The position numbers were made by a program, and so were the translations under genes. Shown here piece by piece: positions 12,201 through 22,900 of a stretch of DNA of 64,000 bases. Every line of letters begins with the position of its first letter. The stretch's first letter is position 1. Source of the stretch: Xestospongia bergquistia (Eukaryota > Porifera > Demospongiae > Haplosclerida > Petrosiidae); contig OZ014411.1 in NCBI GenBank assembly GCA_963965975.1, positions 12,230,501-12,294,500 of the forward strand, given 5' to 3'. The notes under the pieces were generated by a model. The model saw nothing but the letters and a program-made list of their open reading frames with translations, had not been told where the DNA came from and made no database searches.

Positions 12201-15200
12201 TGTTATATTATAAATCCAGAGCATCATCATTTTAAATTTAATTGGGTTATTATAAAAATCTCCATTTTACTTCAAAAGACTAAGGATTATTGAAATTTAT
12301 CCATGTTATTGTTAAGGTAATAAGAATTATCCAGTCTTGACTAATCAATGTATACTTGTAGGTTTCATATTTTTATCAGGGCCATGGATGCTTTTACTAT
12401 TTATTTAATGTGTTGGTGGACTAATTTGACAGTCAAATATTTGTCTTTTATTACAATAGGATGGATTGGTGGCTTTTCATTATGCAAGTAGTAATGGACA
12501 TACTGACGTTGTTGAAATATTACTCAACCATAATGCCGATATCAACATTGCTAGTAAGGTAATTCAGATCATGAGAATGAGTGTGCTTTACTCTAATGTT
12601 TAATCTGTGATGAAGAGATAATAACTAGATATTTACCATGGTATACATCAATTGACCAATGAGATAAATAAATTGTTCACTTCTCATAGTAGTGTTTAAG
12701 TTATTATACACTTTTGTGTATAATAACTTAACAATTTTGCTAAAACTGCTTCATTATTTTTAAAGTCAATTAATTTCGTTTATTATCATAATTGCTTTAA
12801 AATTTGTAATAACAATTCAGCAGCTTATGTAACTGAAGAATGTTGCCTACAGAAGACAATGTTCCTGAACTGTTAAACATAAAAATGACTAAGATTTAAA
12901 TATAAACTTGATAAATATTTATGATGAATTACAGTGGTAGACTTGTATTTGTATTGATTAGATTATAGTAAGAGTTGATGCAGTAAGTATTTATGTGCAT
13001 ATGTTATATTATAAATCCAGAGCATCATCATTTTAAATTTAATTGGGTTATTATAAAAATCTCCTTTTTACTTCATGCAAAATACTAAGAGCTATTGAAA
13101 TTTAACCATGTTATTGTTGAGGTAACAATAATTAACAAGTACTGCCTAATCAATGAATTTTTGCAGACTTCATATTTTTATTGGGTTCCTGAATATTTCT
13201 ACTAAGCAAACAATGACTGAGTTTTAAGTATGAAGTTGATAAATGCTGATGACAATTTACAGTTATAGTGTTATATTTGTATTGTTGAGATTATAAGTAA
13301 GAAAGTAGTTTGTTTGAAGTAGGATACTGTTAGTAGAGATAATTTACAATCATTGTAATATGTTCCCTTGGTTCACCATATTGGGATTATTGCAATATAT
13401 TTAGAATGGATCAACTTCAGTTATGTTAGTTGCAAGTTTAGGACAGGAAGATGTAGTTTCAATTTCAATAGAGAGAGAAGCCAATCTAGACCTTGTTGAT
13501 GTCAATATTTGTCTTTTATTACAATAGGTTGGATGGGTGGCTCTGTTAGTATATACTGTTTAAGTTATTATAAACTTTTGTCTAAGGCTGTGGTTTCTAA
13601 GGTTATAGCAAATAAATTTTGCTAAAACTGCTGCGTTATTTTAAAATTTTTTATAAGTCAATTTATTTTTTATTACAATCATTTTAAAATTTGTAATAAT
13701 AATTCAGCAGCTTATGTATCTCAAAGATGTAACTCAAAGTGTACTCATGTCATACATTTACAATAGTGTTAGTAGAGATCATTTACAATTGTTATAATAT
13801 ATTCTGTTGGTTCACATTAATGGGATTATTGTAATATATTTAGGAGGGAATGACTCCAGTTATGTTAGCTGCAAGAAATGGCCACAAAGATGTGATTTGG
13901 ATTTTAATAGAGAGAGGAGCCAATCTAGATCTTGTTGATTCAGTAAGTGTTTATGTGTATTATAAATCCAGAGCTTCATCATTTTTAATTTAATTGGGTT
14001 ATTATAAAAATCTCCTTTTTACTTCAAAATACTAAGAGTTTATATTTAAAGAAGATCCAGGATTTTGGGTAACAGGTATATAGTTTATATGCTATGTTGA
14101 TAGTTATTTATAATGTTCACAAATACCAATTTTTTTGTCTGGTTTCATGACTTATACTATGAACAAGGTTTACTCCGAAAATTGAACTTTTTCACAAATC
14201 TGCTTCAACTTTGGATCTGATTACATACAGAAGCTATAGTTGTCAAATACCCAAATGAAAGTCTAAATAAAAGCAATATTGTTGATGTACAAATGGATAC
14301 AGTAAAAGAAGCATTAAAAGTCAGGGTGGGCTTTGCAAAAAAAGATAAGTTTGGTGCTCTATTTTAATTTTTGTGATAGCTTCACTGAGGTCCCCAAGAC
14401 CTTCTTCAATACCAGATTTCACTTGATGAAAACACTCTCAGCTCAATCTAAAAGACAACAGCCCATTCAACCAATAATACCTCTAAAATACCTTAAAAAA
14501 CTTGCAATAATAATACTCTTACAACTCCTTCATTACTCACTGTACATAGTTAATTTCATGACCTGAATATGACATTAGTCATTTTGTTTATCTATTTTCA
14601 CTGTATTGATCTTTTTTAATGCCTATCATAATCTAAATAGGCTTAGCTCTGCTATTAGTTAGTGTCATTAGTCAATATGAACATTCTTCTTCCTCTGATG
14701 TGGTATTTCAATCCTCTACATGGTGTGCCTGTGTACAAGATTTCTGAATCTCACATTTGATGTACTGCCACTGGCCTTCCCTTTAGCACTTTACAATGAT
14801 TTGATGTTGTTTATGCTATATATGGCATTCTTTGTCTCTAATGTAGCAACTTTGAGCTGTGATCTGTAGCAATTTTTACTTTGTTATTCTATGCTGAGCT
14901 CTCTGTACTATAAGTAATGGCTTACCCTCAATTTATGTTCAATGACTTAAGATTAATCATCCAGAGTTGTAACAAGCTGATGATAATATCTCTTCATAGA
15001 TAATTGCAATGGCAATTGTGGTCCTTCTATTGTAGCTAAGTGTACATCTATAGATTGAAGTCCTAATTTGTCATCAGTGTAAATAAGACACGTGGACTCA
15101 ATCTCTGGATTGTGCTGTGTTTTTATTACTGAAGTCTCACTAGGAAACAGTCTGCATGATGTGAAATAGGGAGAGAGGCTGGCTGTGCAAAGCTACAAGG

Positions 15201-18200
15201 TACTTGCTTGTTACCTGATAATAAATGAGACTTGGACAAGGCAGACAATAGTATTATTGTCCCATTCTCTTTAGCAAGTCAAATGATTTCTGATTGGTAC
15301 TGTATATCTACTGATCAAAAAGAAATGTTGTTGAAGAACTGCATATTTCACAAATCTTCATTGAAATTATCCAGTTCTTATCCACCCTTTTTCATTCAAA
15401 CCATATTTAGTACAAAGAATATTGTTTGCTATCAACATGAAGTCAAGATATTAATATCAAATATCATATCACCGATGGTGGAAATATCCTAGCTGTATTT
15501 TCATATAATAAGCTAAAACTGTAACTCAGCCCTTTTCCCCAGATGTACTAATACAAAAATTTTAATACCATTCACTTTTAATAGATTAGGAGAGTTAAGA
15601 TTTAGTGGCATCCCTGTTTCAAAAACTTTGTATATTCTCCCTACATTATTCTATAAATATTTCTGTGTCAAGGTGTATTCTAGAAGATCAAAATACTTTT
15701 TATGTGTCTTTTACTGTATTCATTTGTACATCAACAATATTGCTTTGTTTAGACTTTCATTTGGATATTTGATGACTCTAGCAGAAACAGAATTTGAGTA
15801 TTAAATTCTGATAGCTTTCTTCTTTGTACATGTACGTACTATATTAGGACCAATCACTTCCTAATATGGAAGTAAAAACATATTTGTCCTCATTTGCTGC
15901 ACTTTAATGAATGTAAACTCATGTTTTCGTTTGTAATCTTAATTTACATTATTTCTAATTTTAGATACTCATCATAGAATAACGATTCTGGACTTCTTTA
16001 AGCTGAGCATAAAATCCAGAAAATAATCTATACTTACTGCATAAAGTTGAAAAATATGCTCTACTTTAGGTGCAATGTTCTTTCTTTGCATCAATTTCTT
16101 GCTGTAAATATAAATAATTATACATAAAATGGTTTCCAAAGACTAGCTCTTGGTAGTGAACTGCAGAAACCACCACTTTTGTTTCTAAACTCTCAACGAG
16201 ACCTAAAAAGGTCATACATCATAATTGAGCACGTTACCTCTTGAATTTGATGTCCAAACTGTTTATTTATATTGAGTTTTTGGGAATCAGAGACAGAGGA
16301 GGCAGAACAATCAACAAATCCAATGTTTGAACAATTATGTCTGTGTTGCTTAGAAAATGAAAGATATTGATCGATTTGAGTGAGATATTCACTTTTGTCT
16401 GTCAATTCTTTTTAATGACCAATCCAGGCCATCCTACATAGGCAATACATTGTATAGTGTCATGTTTATATATATTATATTAGAGGATATATAGTGTATA
16501 GTGTGAGTTAGTGATATAAATAATATTAATGTTATACTATTCAATGTATTTATGTCAATTAATTTATCTAGAGACAATGGACAGTTCTACATATTGCCTC
16601 AAGTAAAGGTCACTTCGAAATAGTCCAGTTACTCTTACTTTACCAAGCAGATCCTAATATTTGTGACAAGGTTTGTATATAACTTCATTTAGTGATAATC
16701 TACTATTACACAGGATGGTAATACTGCATTGCATATTGCCTGCAAAGAAAGTCATATAAATGTTATACAATTGTTGCTGTCTCAAGGAGCAGATATGACT
16801 ATTAAAAATATTGAGAGTAGGACTTCATTAGATGAATGTTGTGACACAAACAAAGATAATATTATTAGTCTTTTCTCTAAGTACAATCCAAAACGAGGTG
16901 AGTTAATAAACAACAAGTATGTAGTACTCCTACTTGTTTGATTTGTTATTATTTAGTGTTGCAAGATGTGTCTGAATGGAATATTGAATACTTCAATAAA
17001 GAGCAGATTTTTGAGAAACCAGACTATGGAGTCAAGTTTGTCATTCCACCAGCATCAGTGGAACTAGGGCAAAAAGTCACAACTGATATCAAACTAGTTG
17101 CACCAGAGGAGTCAGAGATCATCCTCCCTCCAGATGTTGAGCTTGTTAGCTGTTTATATAAGATTGAAACAAAGGGAAAATTCTCCAAATCTATTGAGCT
17201 TCATCTCCAACATAACATTGAAATAAGGTCACAGGAAGAATGTCAACAGCTTGCTTTTATAACAGCTGAAGGGCCACCACCTTATAAGTTTGAACTTGTG
17301 CCAATTGATATCAATCGAGAGTTCAAATCTAACAAGATTTCTGGTGTTATAAAAGTTTCCGATTTTATTGTAGTTGGTGCAGTTAAGCAAAAATTAGAAA
17401 GTGCTCTCTGTCAGCAACTGTCTTCTAGCTACACTATGACAGTGTTCTTTAAGCACATATTAAAGTCCAGTTGGGCAATTCAAGCGGTGATCACAAAGAA
17501 CCTTGGACCCTTTATTAAGGTGCAATTATGCAAAATTTGAAAATGCTAACAAAAATTGTACTGTCATTATACAATTTTTATTTTATAGTATATATTTTAT
17601 ACTGTTATTCTGTTCTAGAGAGTGAACACAGAGAAAGGTTTTGAAAATTGGAGTCAGTTACAACAATTCTCTTTCCACTTTGATCCAAACATCAATAAAG
17701 TGACAATTTTACTAGATGATGACTGCTATAACATCAAGCCATTGAATAGGCCCCATGAAGTAAATTCATAAAATTTTGCTGTATCACTACAATTAATAAT
17801 TTTGACAAGGTTACAAAAGAAGATGTTGATAATAGTAGTCCTGACACTACTCTACTTAGCTTAAGTTTTGAGGCTACACTTAAAGCTGAGCAGAAGGAGC
17901 TCACAGATTTAGAGCTCACTTTTAAAGGAATAAGAGATGAAAAGACTTTAACTATTACTAGTCATCAATTACAATCAATGCAAAGCAACTCAGGTATGGT
18001 ACATAAAAGTATTTGAATTTATTTTTCTATCATATAGATAAAATTATTGAGTCCACTGCTCCTTCTGACACTAAACAAAAAGGGACTTTGTCTCAAAAAA
18101 AAATTTTGGATTTGTTATGTAAGTTACCATCTTTTTAGATATTATAATAACAACTTTTCTTTCTTTTTTAGGTAAAGAGCCTAAGAAAAAACACCTGATA

Positions 18201-19177
18201 CAAACGCTTCACCCAATAAAGTATCAGTGGAATGTTATTGGTGAGCAACTTGATGTGGATTTTGGTGATATAAAGTCTCTCCAATACGATGTGCAATATA
18301 GTGATACCATAAAATTGTCTGAAATCCTTCAAGTTTGGATAAATAAGAAAACTTGTGAAGTATCTTGGGAAAAGATTATCTCTGTTGTAAAAAATCGTCC
18401 AGTTGAAAATACTAGACTAGCTGATGAGATATGTGAATTTTTAGCAAGACCTGAGATCATGAATGAATATCTTCCTTCTGATCAACCTGGTAAAATTAAA
18501 TGATTATGATTGATAAAATCATCCTAGATTGTTTTGGAAGATCCTGATTATACAGTAAAACACTGATTAGAACTCTACAGATTGTATTATTAACAGCAGT
18601 GTCTGTGGAAGACTATAGCTATAGAATACTATAAATATAGGCAGTGAACCAAACTATTGAATTTTATCAAACATACTCATCGTTGTAGCACTAATAGTTA
18701 GGGTTAACTAAAATTCATAGGTTGCTATATAATTGGTAGTTAAAGCAAAGATCACTTTTAATTGTCATGAATAGCAAAGTCTATAATAAAATGAAACTAA
18801 TGGGCATATTTATAATTATACATATACCATATTATTGTCCATAATAATTATAGGACTACCTGGCAACCTGAGCATATTTGACAGTAAAAATAATGATAAA
18901 TTATATTTATTGATTGGTCCTGTGTCACTCTAGGTAAAGTGATTACCACTTTTGATTCTCCACCTCCAATTCTATCAAAACCTACTGAGATAAAAGGTAT
19001 AACTATATAGCTATAATGTTAAATATGTTAATAACTAAAAGATAGTTACACAATAACTAGACAAAATTCATGCCATGAACTTATTTGAAGAATTTAAATA
19101 TTTAATTATATTGTTGTTGAGTAGAGGTAGATGAAATGGAAAAAGAAGCTCCCTTGCAGTCATTCTATCTTATTGCA
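3295..19177 (+). CDS. module A: ankyrin-repeat / ZU5 / UPA-like / death-domain protein (multi-exon)
   Basis: Spliced coding region of 989 codons in this model. Exons: 3295-3387, then 99-bp ankyrin exons at 6093, 6731, 7140, 8590, 9194, 9579, 10716, 10971, 11383, 12083, 12460, 13844 and 16572; 16714-16897 (last ankyrin repeat); 16957-17519 (ZU5); 17619-17759 and 17810-17993 (UPA-like); 18038-18118; 18172-18489 (death domain); 18934-18996 and 19125-19177 (proline-rich linker). All use GT-AG and phases join. ANK-ZU5-UPA-DD is the ankyrin/UNC5/PIDD-like layout of cytoplasmic adaptors; ankyrin repeats bind partner proteins and the death domain self-associates. No stop ends the last exon, which closes in phase 0. 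Either it is read through (stop about 13 codons later), or transcripts stop just after the death domain (TGA at 18501), or it splices on to module B at 19973. The true start is uncertain. Confidence 0.75.
3681..3745 (+). pseudogene. decayed ankyrin exon
   Basis: Remnant of a 'GH-D-VVEILLNHNADI' type exon. The stretch GGTCATACTGATATTGTTGAAATA is followed by a deletion, then ends AATAAG|GTAATTCAG like the intact exons. The 5' acceptor and part of the repeat are gone. Confidence 0.6.
4281..4379 (+). pseudogene. decayed ankyrin exon with lost donor
   Basis: An AG acceptor and 32 good codons (EGLTSVILAAYNGHKDVVSI...) match the 'TPVMLAAKNGHKDV' exon type. The end reads AAT TGA and the usual GCA|GTAAGT has become GCATTAAGT. 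It therefore has an in-frame stop and no donor, and is probably skipped. Confidence 0.65.
4662..4681 (+). pseudogene. truncated ankyrin exon start
   Basis: The sequence GATAGATGGTCGGCTCT after an AATAG acceptor matches the first codons of the 'DGWSALH' exons. It then runs straight into unrelated sequence. Confidence 0.5.
5001..5020. repeat. (GAT)n microsatellite
   Basis: About six GAT triplets inside an intron of module A. Confidence 0.8.
5813..5833 (+). pseudogene. truncated ankyrin exon fused to downstream intron
   Basis: Acceptor AATAG is followed by seven codons (DGWAALH) and then TGA. The sequence after that (GAGTTTAATTGGGTTATTAT) is the intron that normally follows the other ankyrin exon type. 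This is a deletion joining two array units, the kind left by unequal exchange. Confidence 0.6.
7436..7845. mobile_element. hAT-like MITE, 410 bp, with 8-bp target duplication
   Basis: The ends are CAGGGATGTGTCAAGCA and TGCTTGACCCCATCCCTG, an imperfect inverted repeat of about 17-20 bp. The flanking 8-mers GTTATAAC (7428-7435) and ATTATAGC (7846-7853) agree at 6 of 8 positions. Paralogous introns at 6380, 8160, 9858 and 11658 carry the uninterrupted sequence (GGTTATAACAAGTAATTTT-like), so they serve as empty sites. The interior has many AGTGCTT/AAGCACT motifs and no transposase. An 8-bp duplication with CAGGG ends fits the hAT superfamily. Confidence 0.8.
7929..7980 (+). pseudogene. decayed ankyrin exon remnant
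   Basis: 3' half of a type-1 ankyrin exon (ATATTACTCGACCATAATGC...ATTGTACTAAG|GTAATTCAG). It has lost its acceptor and one base (TTGT-ACT instead of TTGTTACT), so it is frameshifted. It lies just 3' of the MITE. Confidence 0.6.
12973..12987 (+). pseudogene. residual 3' tip of an ankyrin exon
   Basis: Only GTTGATGCA|GTAAGT of a type-2 exon remains. It is fused to upstream intron sequence and followed by the usual downstream intron. This is a deletion scar of the array. Confidence 0.5.
13405..13503 (+). pseudogene. decayed type-2 ankyrin exon fused to next intron end
   Basis: An acceptor and about 32 codons (NGSTSVMLVASLGQEDVVSI...) run to GTTGAT, where the GCA|GTAAGT donor should be. Instead the sequence jumps into the 3' end of the type-1 upstream intron (GTCAATATTTGTCTTTTATT) and a truncated type-1 exon at about 13529. 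The conserved NGH has also changed to LGQ. Confidence 0.6.
14241..15774. repeat. 66-bp inverted repeat enclosing 1.4 kb inside an intron of module A
   Basis: Left arm 14241-14306 and right arm 15710-15774 are reverse complements with few mismatches (shared AAATGAAAGTCTAAA and AGCAATATTGTTGATGTACA). The intron holding it (13943-16571) is far longer than the others of the array, so this is probably an insertion. On the minus strand short open stretches look coding-like (for example near 14955-15065 and 16240-16405) but have stops between them. I do not recognise a protein. It could be a fossil transposon or a fossil gene in the opposite direction. Confidence 0.5.
16572..16897 (+). other. last two ankyrin-repeat exons of module A
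   Basis: 16572-16670 (RQWTVLHIASSKGHFEIVQL) and 16714-16897 (DGNTALHIACKESHINVIQL). These two are clearly diverged from the near-identical array repeats and sit next to ZU5. The second exon ends in phase 1 (CGA G|GTGAGT) and joins the ZU5 exon. Module B keeps the second (22824-23007) but I found no copy of the first. Confidence 0.8.
16957..17519 (+). other. ZU5-domain exon of module A
   Basis: 187 codons plus the shared split codon. The ZU5 signature is YGVKFVIPPASVELGQKV near the start, followed by the beta-strand-rich stretch ILPPDVELVSCLYKIE and SIELHLQHN. ZU5 occurs in ankyrins, UNC5, PIDD and ZO-1. The equivalent exon of module B is 23066-23625, with about three quarters identical residues by eye. 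It is followed by the UPA-like exons 17619-17759 and 17810-17993. Confidence 0.8.
18172..18489 (+). other. death-domain exon of module A
   Basis: Residues from LHPIKYQWNVIGEQL through LADEICEFLARPE follow the six-helix death-domain pattern: W..IG.QL, a middle L..VW and W..II, and a final LADEI helix. Directly after the donor, reading on would stop at TGA 18501 (GKIK-stop), a possible alternative end for the protein. The splice to 18934 recreates P-G-K in frame. Confidence 0.75.
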
Positions 19178-19409
19178 GTAAGTTCATTTGTTACTATAAT
19201 GATTGCTGATGATGATTGAATTAAATAAAAATAACATAACAGGCTTACTATTTTTGGCTTAGTCTACTGACAATGAAATAATAATTATGATATAAAATTT
19301 TTGTCAACATTTTTAAAAATCTACTTTGCGAAATATGGGCTGATCATATTGAACCAATTAATGGTCAATTCTGGAAAGCTGCTATACTGTATACAATAAT
19401 ATATTGAGA

Positions 19410-19972
19410 ATATGTTCCATTAAATATTATTATATATATTTTCTAATTAATACATCACAATTCTGGAGTGCTAAACAACTAAATTATAGTTTGAATAGTG
19501 GTTTCTAAGTTTAAATTATGTTTACTAATGAATTGATGTCTTTGTGTTCGAGTTTATTCAAACTTCCCTGTAGTGATTTTTTTTCTTCAGTTATTGTTGT
19601 TTTAAGACACTGTCTACTTCTTTTTTCATATTCATACTATACATGTTATCAAGTAGTTATAGAACATCATTTATGTGGAATACCTGTAAAGTTATTGTTA
19701 CAGGTTTTAGATACGTTAAGTGATATTGGAAGGTAATATAATAATGTTATCCTGTTTGTGTTAGTATTAGATATAACACTGAGTCAGAGATTGTCACTAT
19801 ATCAATCATATTTTTCTTAAGATATTGTATACACAAAGTTCATTACTAAATGATTAAGTAATAATTATTTAATATCAATGAAGTAAAATGATCAAAAATT
19901 AATGATAATATTTTTAAAATATAAATTTAAAGTTAGGAAATTATATCAGTAGTATTTATGTTTTTACCTTAG
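19410..19972 (+). repeat. second copy of the module 5' flank; junction of the A/B tandem duplication
   Basis: From about 19230 to 19410 the sequence matches the intron inside module B at 25446-25625 (TGGCTTAGTCTACTGACAAT). From about 19410 on it matches 2780-3294. The switch marks the duplication joint, placed inside introns on both sides. No coding exon with an ATG was found here. Confidence 0.7.
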
Positions 19973-22900
19973 AATGACAGTCTAATTGAGTCTGCTAGAA
20001 AAGGAGATTTGACTGGAGTAAAAAATGCTCTCTTAATTAAAGCCAATATAAATGTTGTATCTTTGGTAAGTCTACTTAATTTATTGTACAAGACAATATC
20101 ACTAAAGTAGCTCGTTTAAACAATGATTTCTAGCAGGCTTCATATTTTTATTGGATCTGTATTTGTTTTACTATTGGTTTACTCTTTTAGTAGTCAAATT
20201 TGACATTTAATGATTTGTTTGTTATTATAATAGAATGGATGGTCGGCTCTTCATTGTGCAAGTAGTAAAGGCCATACTGATGTTATTGAAATATTACTCA
20301 ACCATAATGTTCATATTGACATTGTTACTAAAGTCACTGATATTATGAGAATGAATGTACTTTACTCTAACATTTAATCTGAAGTATAGAGATAGTAACT
20401 AGACTTTAAAATAGTAAGCCTTAATTAACAAATGAGATCTGTTCATTATAAGTCCATTAATAAATGTTACGCCTCCCAGAAATGTAAATAAGTTATTATA
20501 GACTTTTTTACTGATAAGTTTTAACTGGCAATAATGTTGTCTAGGTTTATAATGTACTATTGTATCATATATTCCATTTGCAATAGTATTATTAACAGAG
20601 AATAAATAACAAATTGTTATGATATGTACTCTTGGTTGACATGAATGTGTTTGTTATAACATATTTAGGATGGATCTACTCCAGTTATGTTAGCTGCAGC
20701 TAATGGTCAGAAAGATGTGATTTTAACTTTAATACAGAGAGGAGCTAATCTAGACCTTGTTGATGTAGTAAGTGTTCAATGTACATATGTTATATTGTAA
20801 TTCCCAAATGGTAACTTTTTGAGCACACCCTTGTTAATATCAAAATCTCCTTTTTACTCTAAATTACTAAGAAGTTACCAAATTTATCCAAGTTATTGTC
20901 AAGGTAGTAATTATTTTTGATTTGCCTAAGCAATGGTTTCTTGGAGGCTTTATTTTTTATTGGATTATTGTATGTTTTTTACTGTTAGTTTACTATGTTA
21001 GTGGTGAAATTGACATTTAATGATTTGTTTGTTATTACAATCGGATGGATTGTCGCCTCTTCATTTTGCAAGTAGTAAAGGCCATTCTGATGTTGTTGAA
21101 ATATTACTCAACCATAATGTTGATATTAATGTTGTTACTAAGGTAACTGATATCATGAGAATGAGTGTACTTTAACATTTAATCTGAAGTATAGAGATAG
21201 TAACTAGACTTTAACATACTAAGCCTTAATAAACTTTTTTCTGAGACTGTGCTGTTAAAGTTATAACAAAAATTTTAGAAAACTTCTTAATTCTATTTAA
21301 AAGCAGTATATTTATTGTCTCAAACAGTTTTAAAAGTAGGTTTATAATGACTAATTCAACAGCTTGTGTAACTGAAGGATGCTGTATATGAAAGATAATG
21401 CTTTTATATGCATTTAACAAGCAATGAATCGAGATTTCAGAATAAACTTTATGAATTCAAACGATAAATACACTGTTAGTCTTGTATTTGTGTTTATGGC
21501 ATTATGGTAAGAGTAGTTGATGTGACTTATACTTCTTAAACTGGATATAATGTTACCAAGGTTTTTGTAAAATACTGTTGCATCATATATTAATAACATT
21601 TGCAGTAGTATTAATAGAGAAAATTTACAAATTGTTATTATATACACTCTTGATTGACGTGAATGTGTTTATTTTAAAATATTTTTACTGTAAAGTAGTA
21701 AGAAGTTACAAAATTTATCAAAGTTATTGTTAAGGTAATAATATTTTTTGACATTTCCTAAACAATGGATTCTTTGAGGCTTTAATATTTTTATTGGGTC
21801 CTTGTATGTTTTTACTATTAGTTTACTATTTTAGTGGTCAAAATGATGTTTAATGATTTGTTTGTTATTATAATAGAATGGATGGTCGGCTCTTCATTTT
21901 GCAAGTAGTAGAGGCCATACTGATATTGTTGAAACATTACTCAACCATAATGCTGATATTGACCTTGTTACTAAGGTAAGTTATATCATGAGGATGAGTG
22001 TGCTTTACTCTAACATTTAATCTGACATGTATAGATAGTAACTTGACTTAACCATGCTTAGCCTTAATTGAGAAATGAGATTGGTCCGTTACAAGTCAAT
22101 TAATAAATTGTACACTTCCCAGAAGTGTATAAGTTATTATAGACTTTTTCTGAGTCTATGCCTTTTAAAGTTATTAGAAGGAATTTGGCTAAAACTTCTA
22201 AAGTATATTTTTAATTTTCTAAAAATCAGTATATTTATTGTTCCAAACTTTTTTAAAAATAGATTGTAGTAACTAATTCAACACTTTATGTAACTGAAGG
22301 ATGTTGGATATTAAAGATAATGATGCATTTAACAAGCAATTGCTGAGTTTTAAGTATAAAGTTAGTGAATGCTGATGATGAATTACAGTGGTAGTCATGT
22401 ACAGTGGTAGTGTTAACTCATGAATAATATGAAGGGGGATAACAAACCTTACCCAGAATAGTTTTGTTCATGACAGTAACAAAAATTTCTTTAAAAACTC
22501 GTGCATTTTTAAGAAAAGTTAAGCAAAGAAATAAATATAAAGCATATTCTAAAAGAAAGTAAATATAAGGATGGCTAATATCAGTACAATACAAAGAATG
22601 CAAACAAGATTATAGGGATGACAAATGCATCATCCCTACATAATAGCACAGATGTTTCAATCAATTTAGGATACTCACCAACTATATAATTCACTTAGTA
22701 TTATCATTGATATATATTTGCATTCTATGCTTATGCTATTATGTAAGGATAATGTAATTGCCATCCCTATTTCTGGGAATGTTAGTCTATGACTTCTTTC
22801 AGTAATAATCTACTTTTACACAGGATAGTAATACTGCATTGCATATTGCTTGCAAAGAAGCTCATATAAATGTTATACAATGTTTGCTATCTCAAGGAGC

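Larger units (their letters stand above)
6093..13942 (+). repeat. tandem array of paired 99-bp ankyrin exons with near-identical introns
   Basis: Two exon types alternate. Type 1 reads D-G-W-V-A-L-H-Y-A-S-x-N-G-H and ends NHNADIDIVTK (6093, 7140, 9579, 10716, 11383, 12460). Type 2 reads K/N-G-x-T-P-V-M-L/S-A-A-K-N-G-H-K-D-V and ends RGANLDLVDA (6731, 8590, 9194, 10971, 12083, 13844). Every exon is exactly 33 codons in phase 0, so any of them can be skipped, gained or lost without a frameshift. Introns of different copies match over hundreds of bases (for example 6192-6730, 7981-8589 and 11482-12082), implying recent duplication or gene conversion. Partial units lie between the intact ones. 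Confidence 0.85.

Noticed and set aside
14333..15492. Two plus-strand open frames of 77 and 86 codons in the large intron
   Set aside because: No recognisable domain; surrounded by opposite-strand coding-like fragments and an inverted repeat; treated as part of the inserted element.
19518..19736. 72-codon frame upstream of module B as a possible first exon
   Set aside because: Its copy at 2838 in module A is interrupted by stops, and its only donor is phase 2, which does not fit the phase-0 ankyrin exon.
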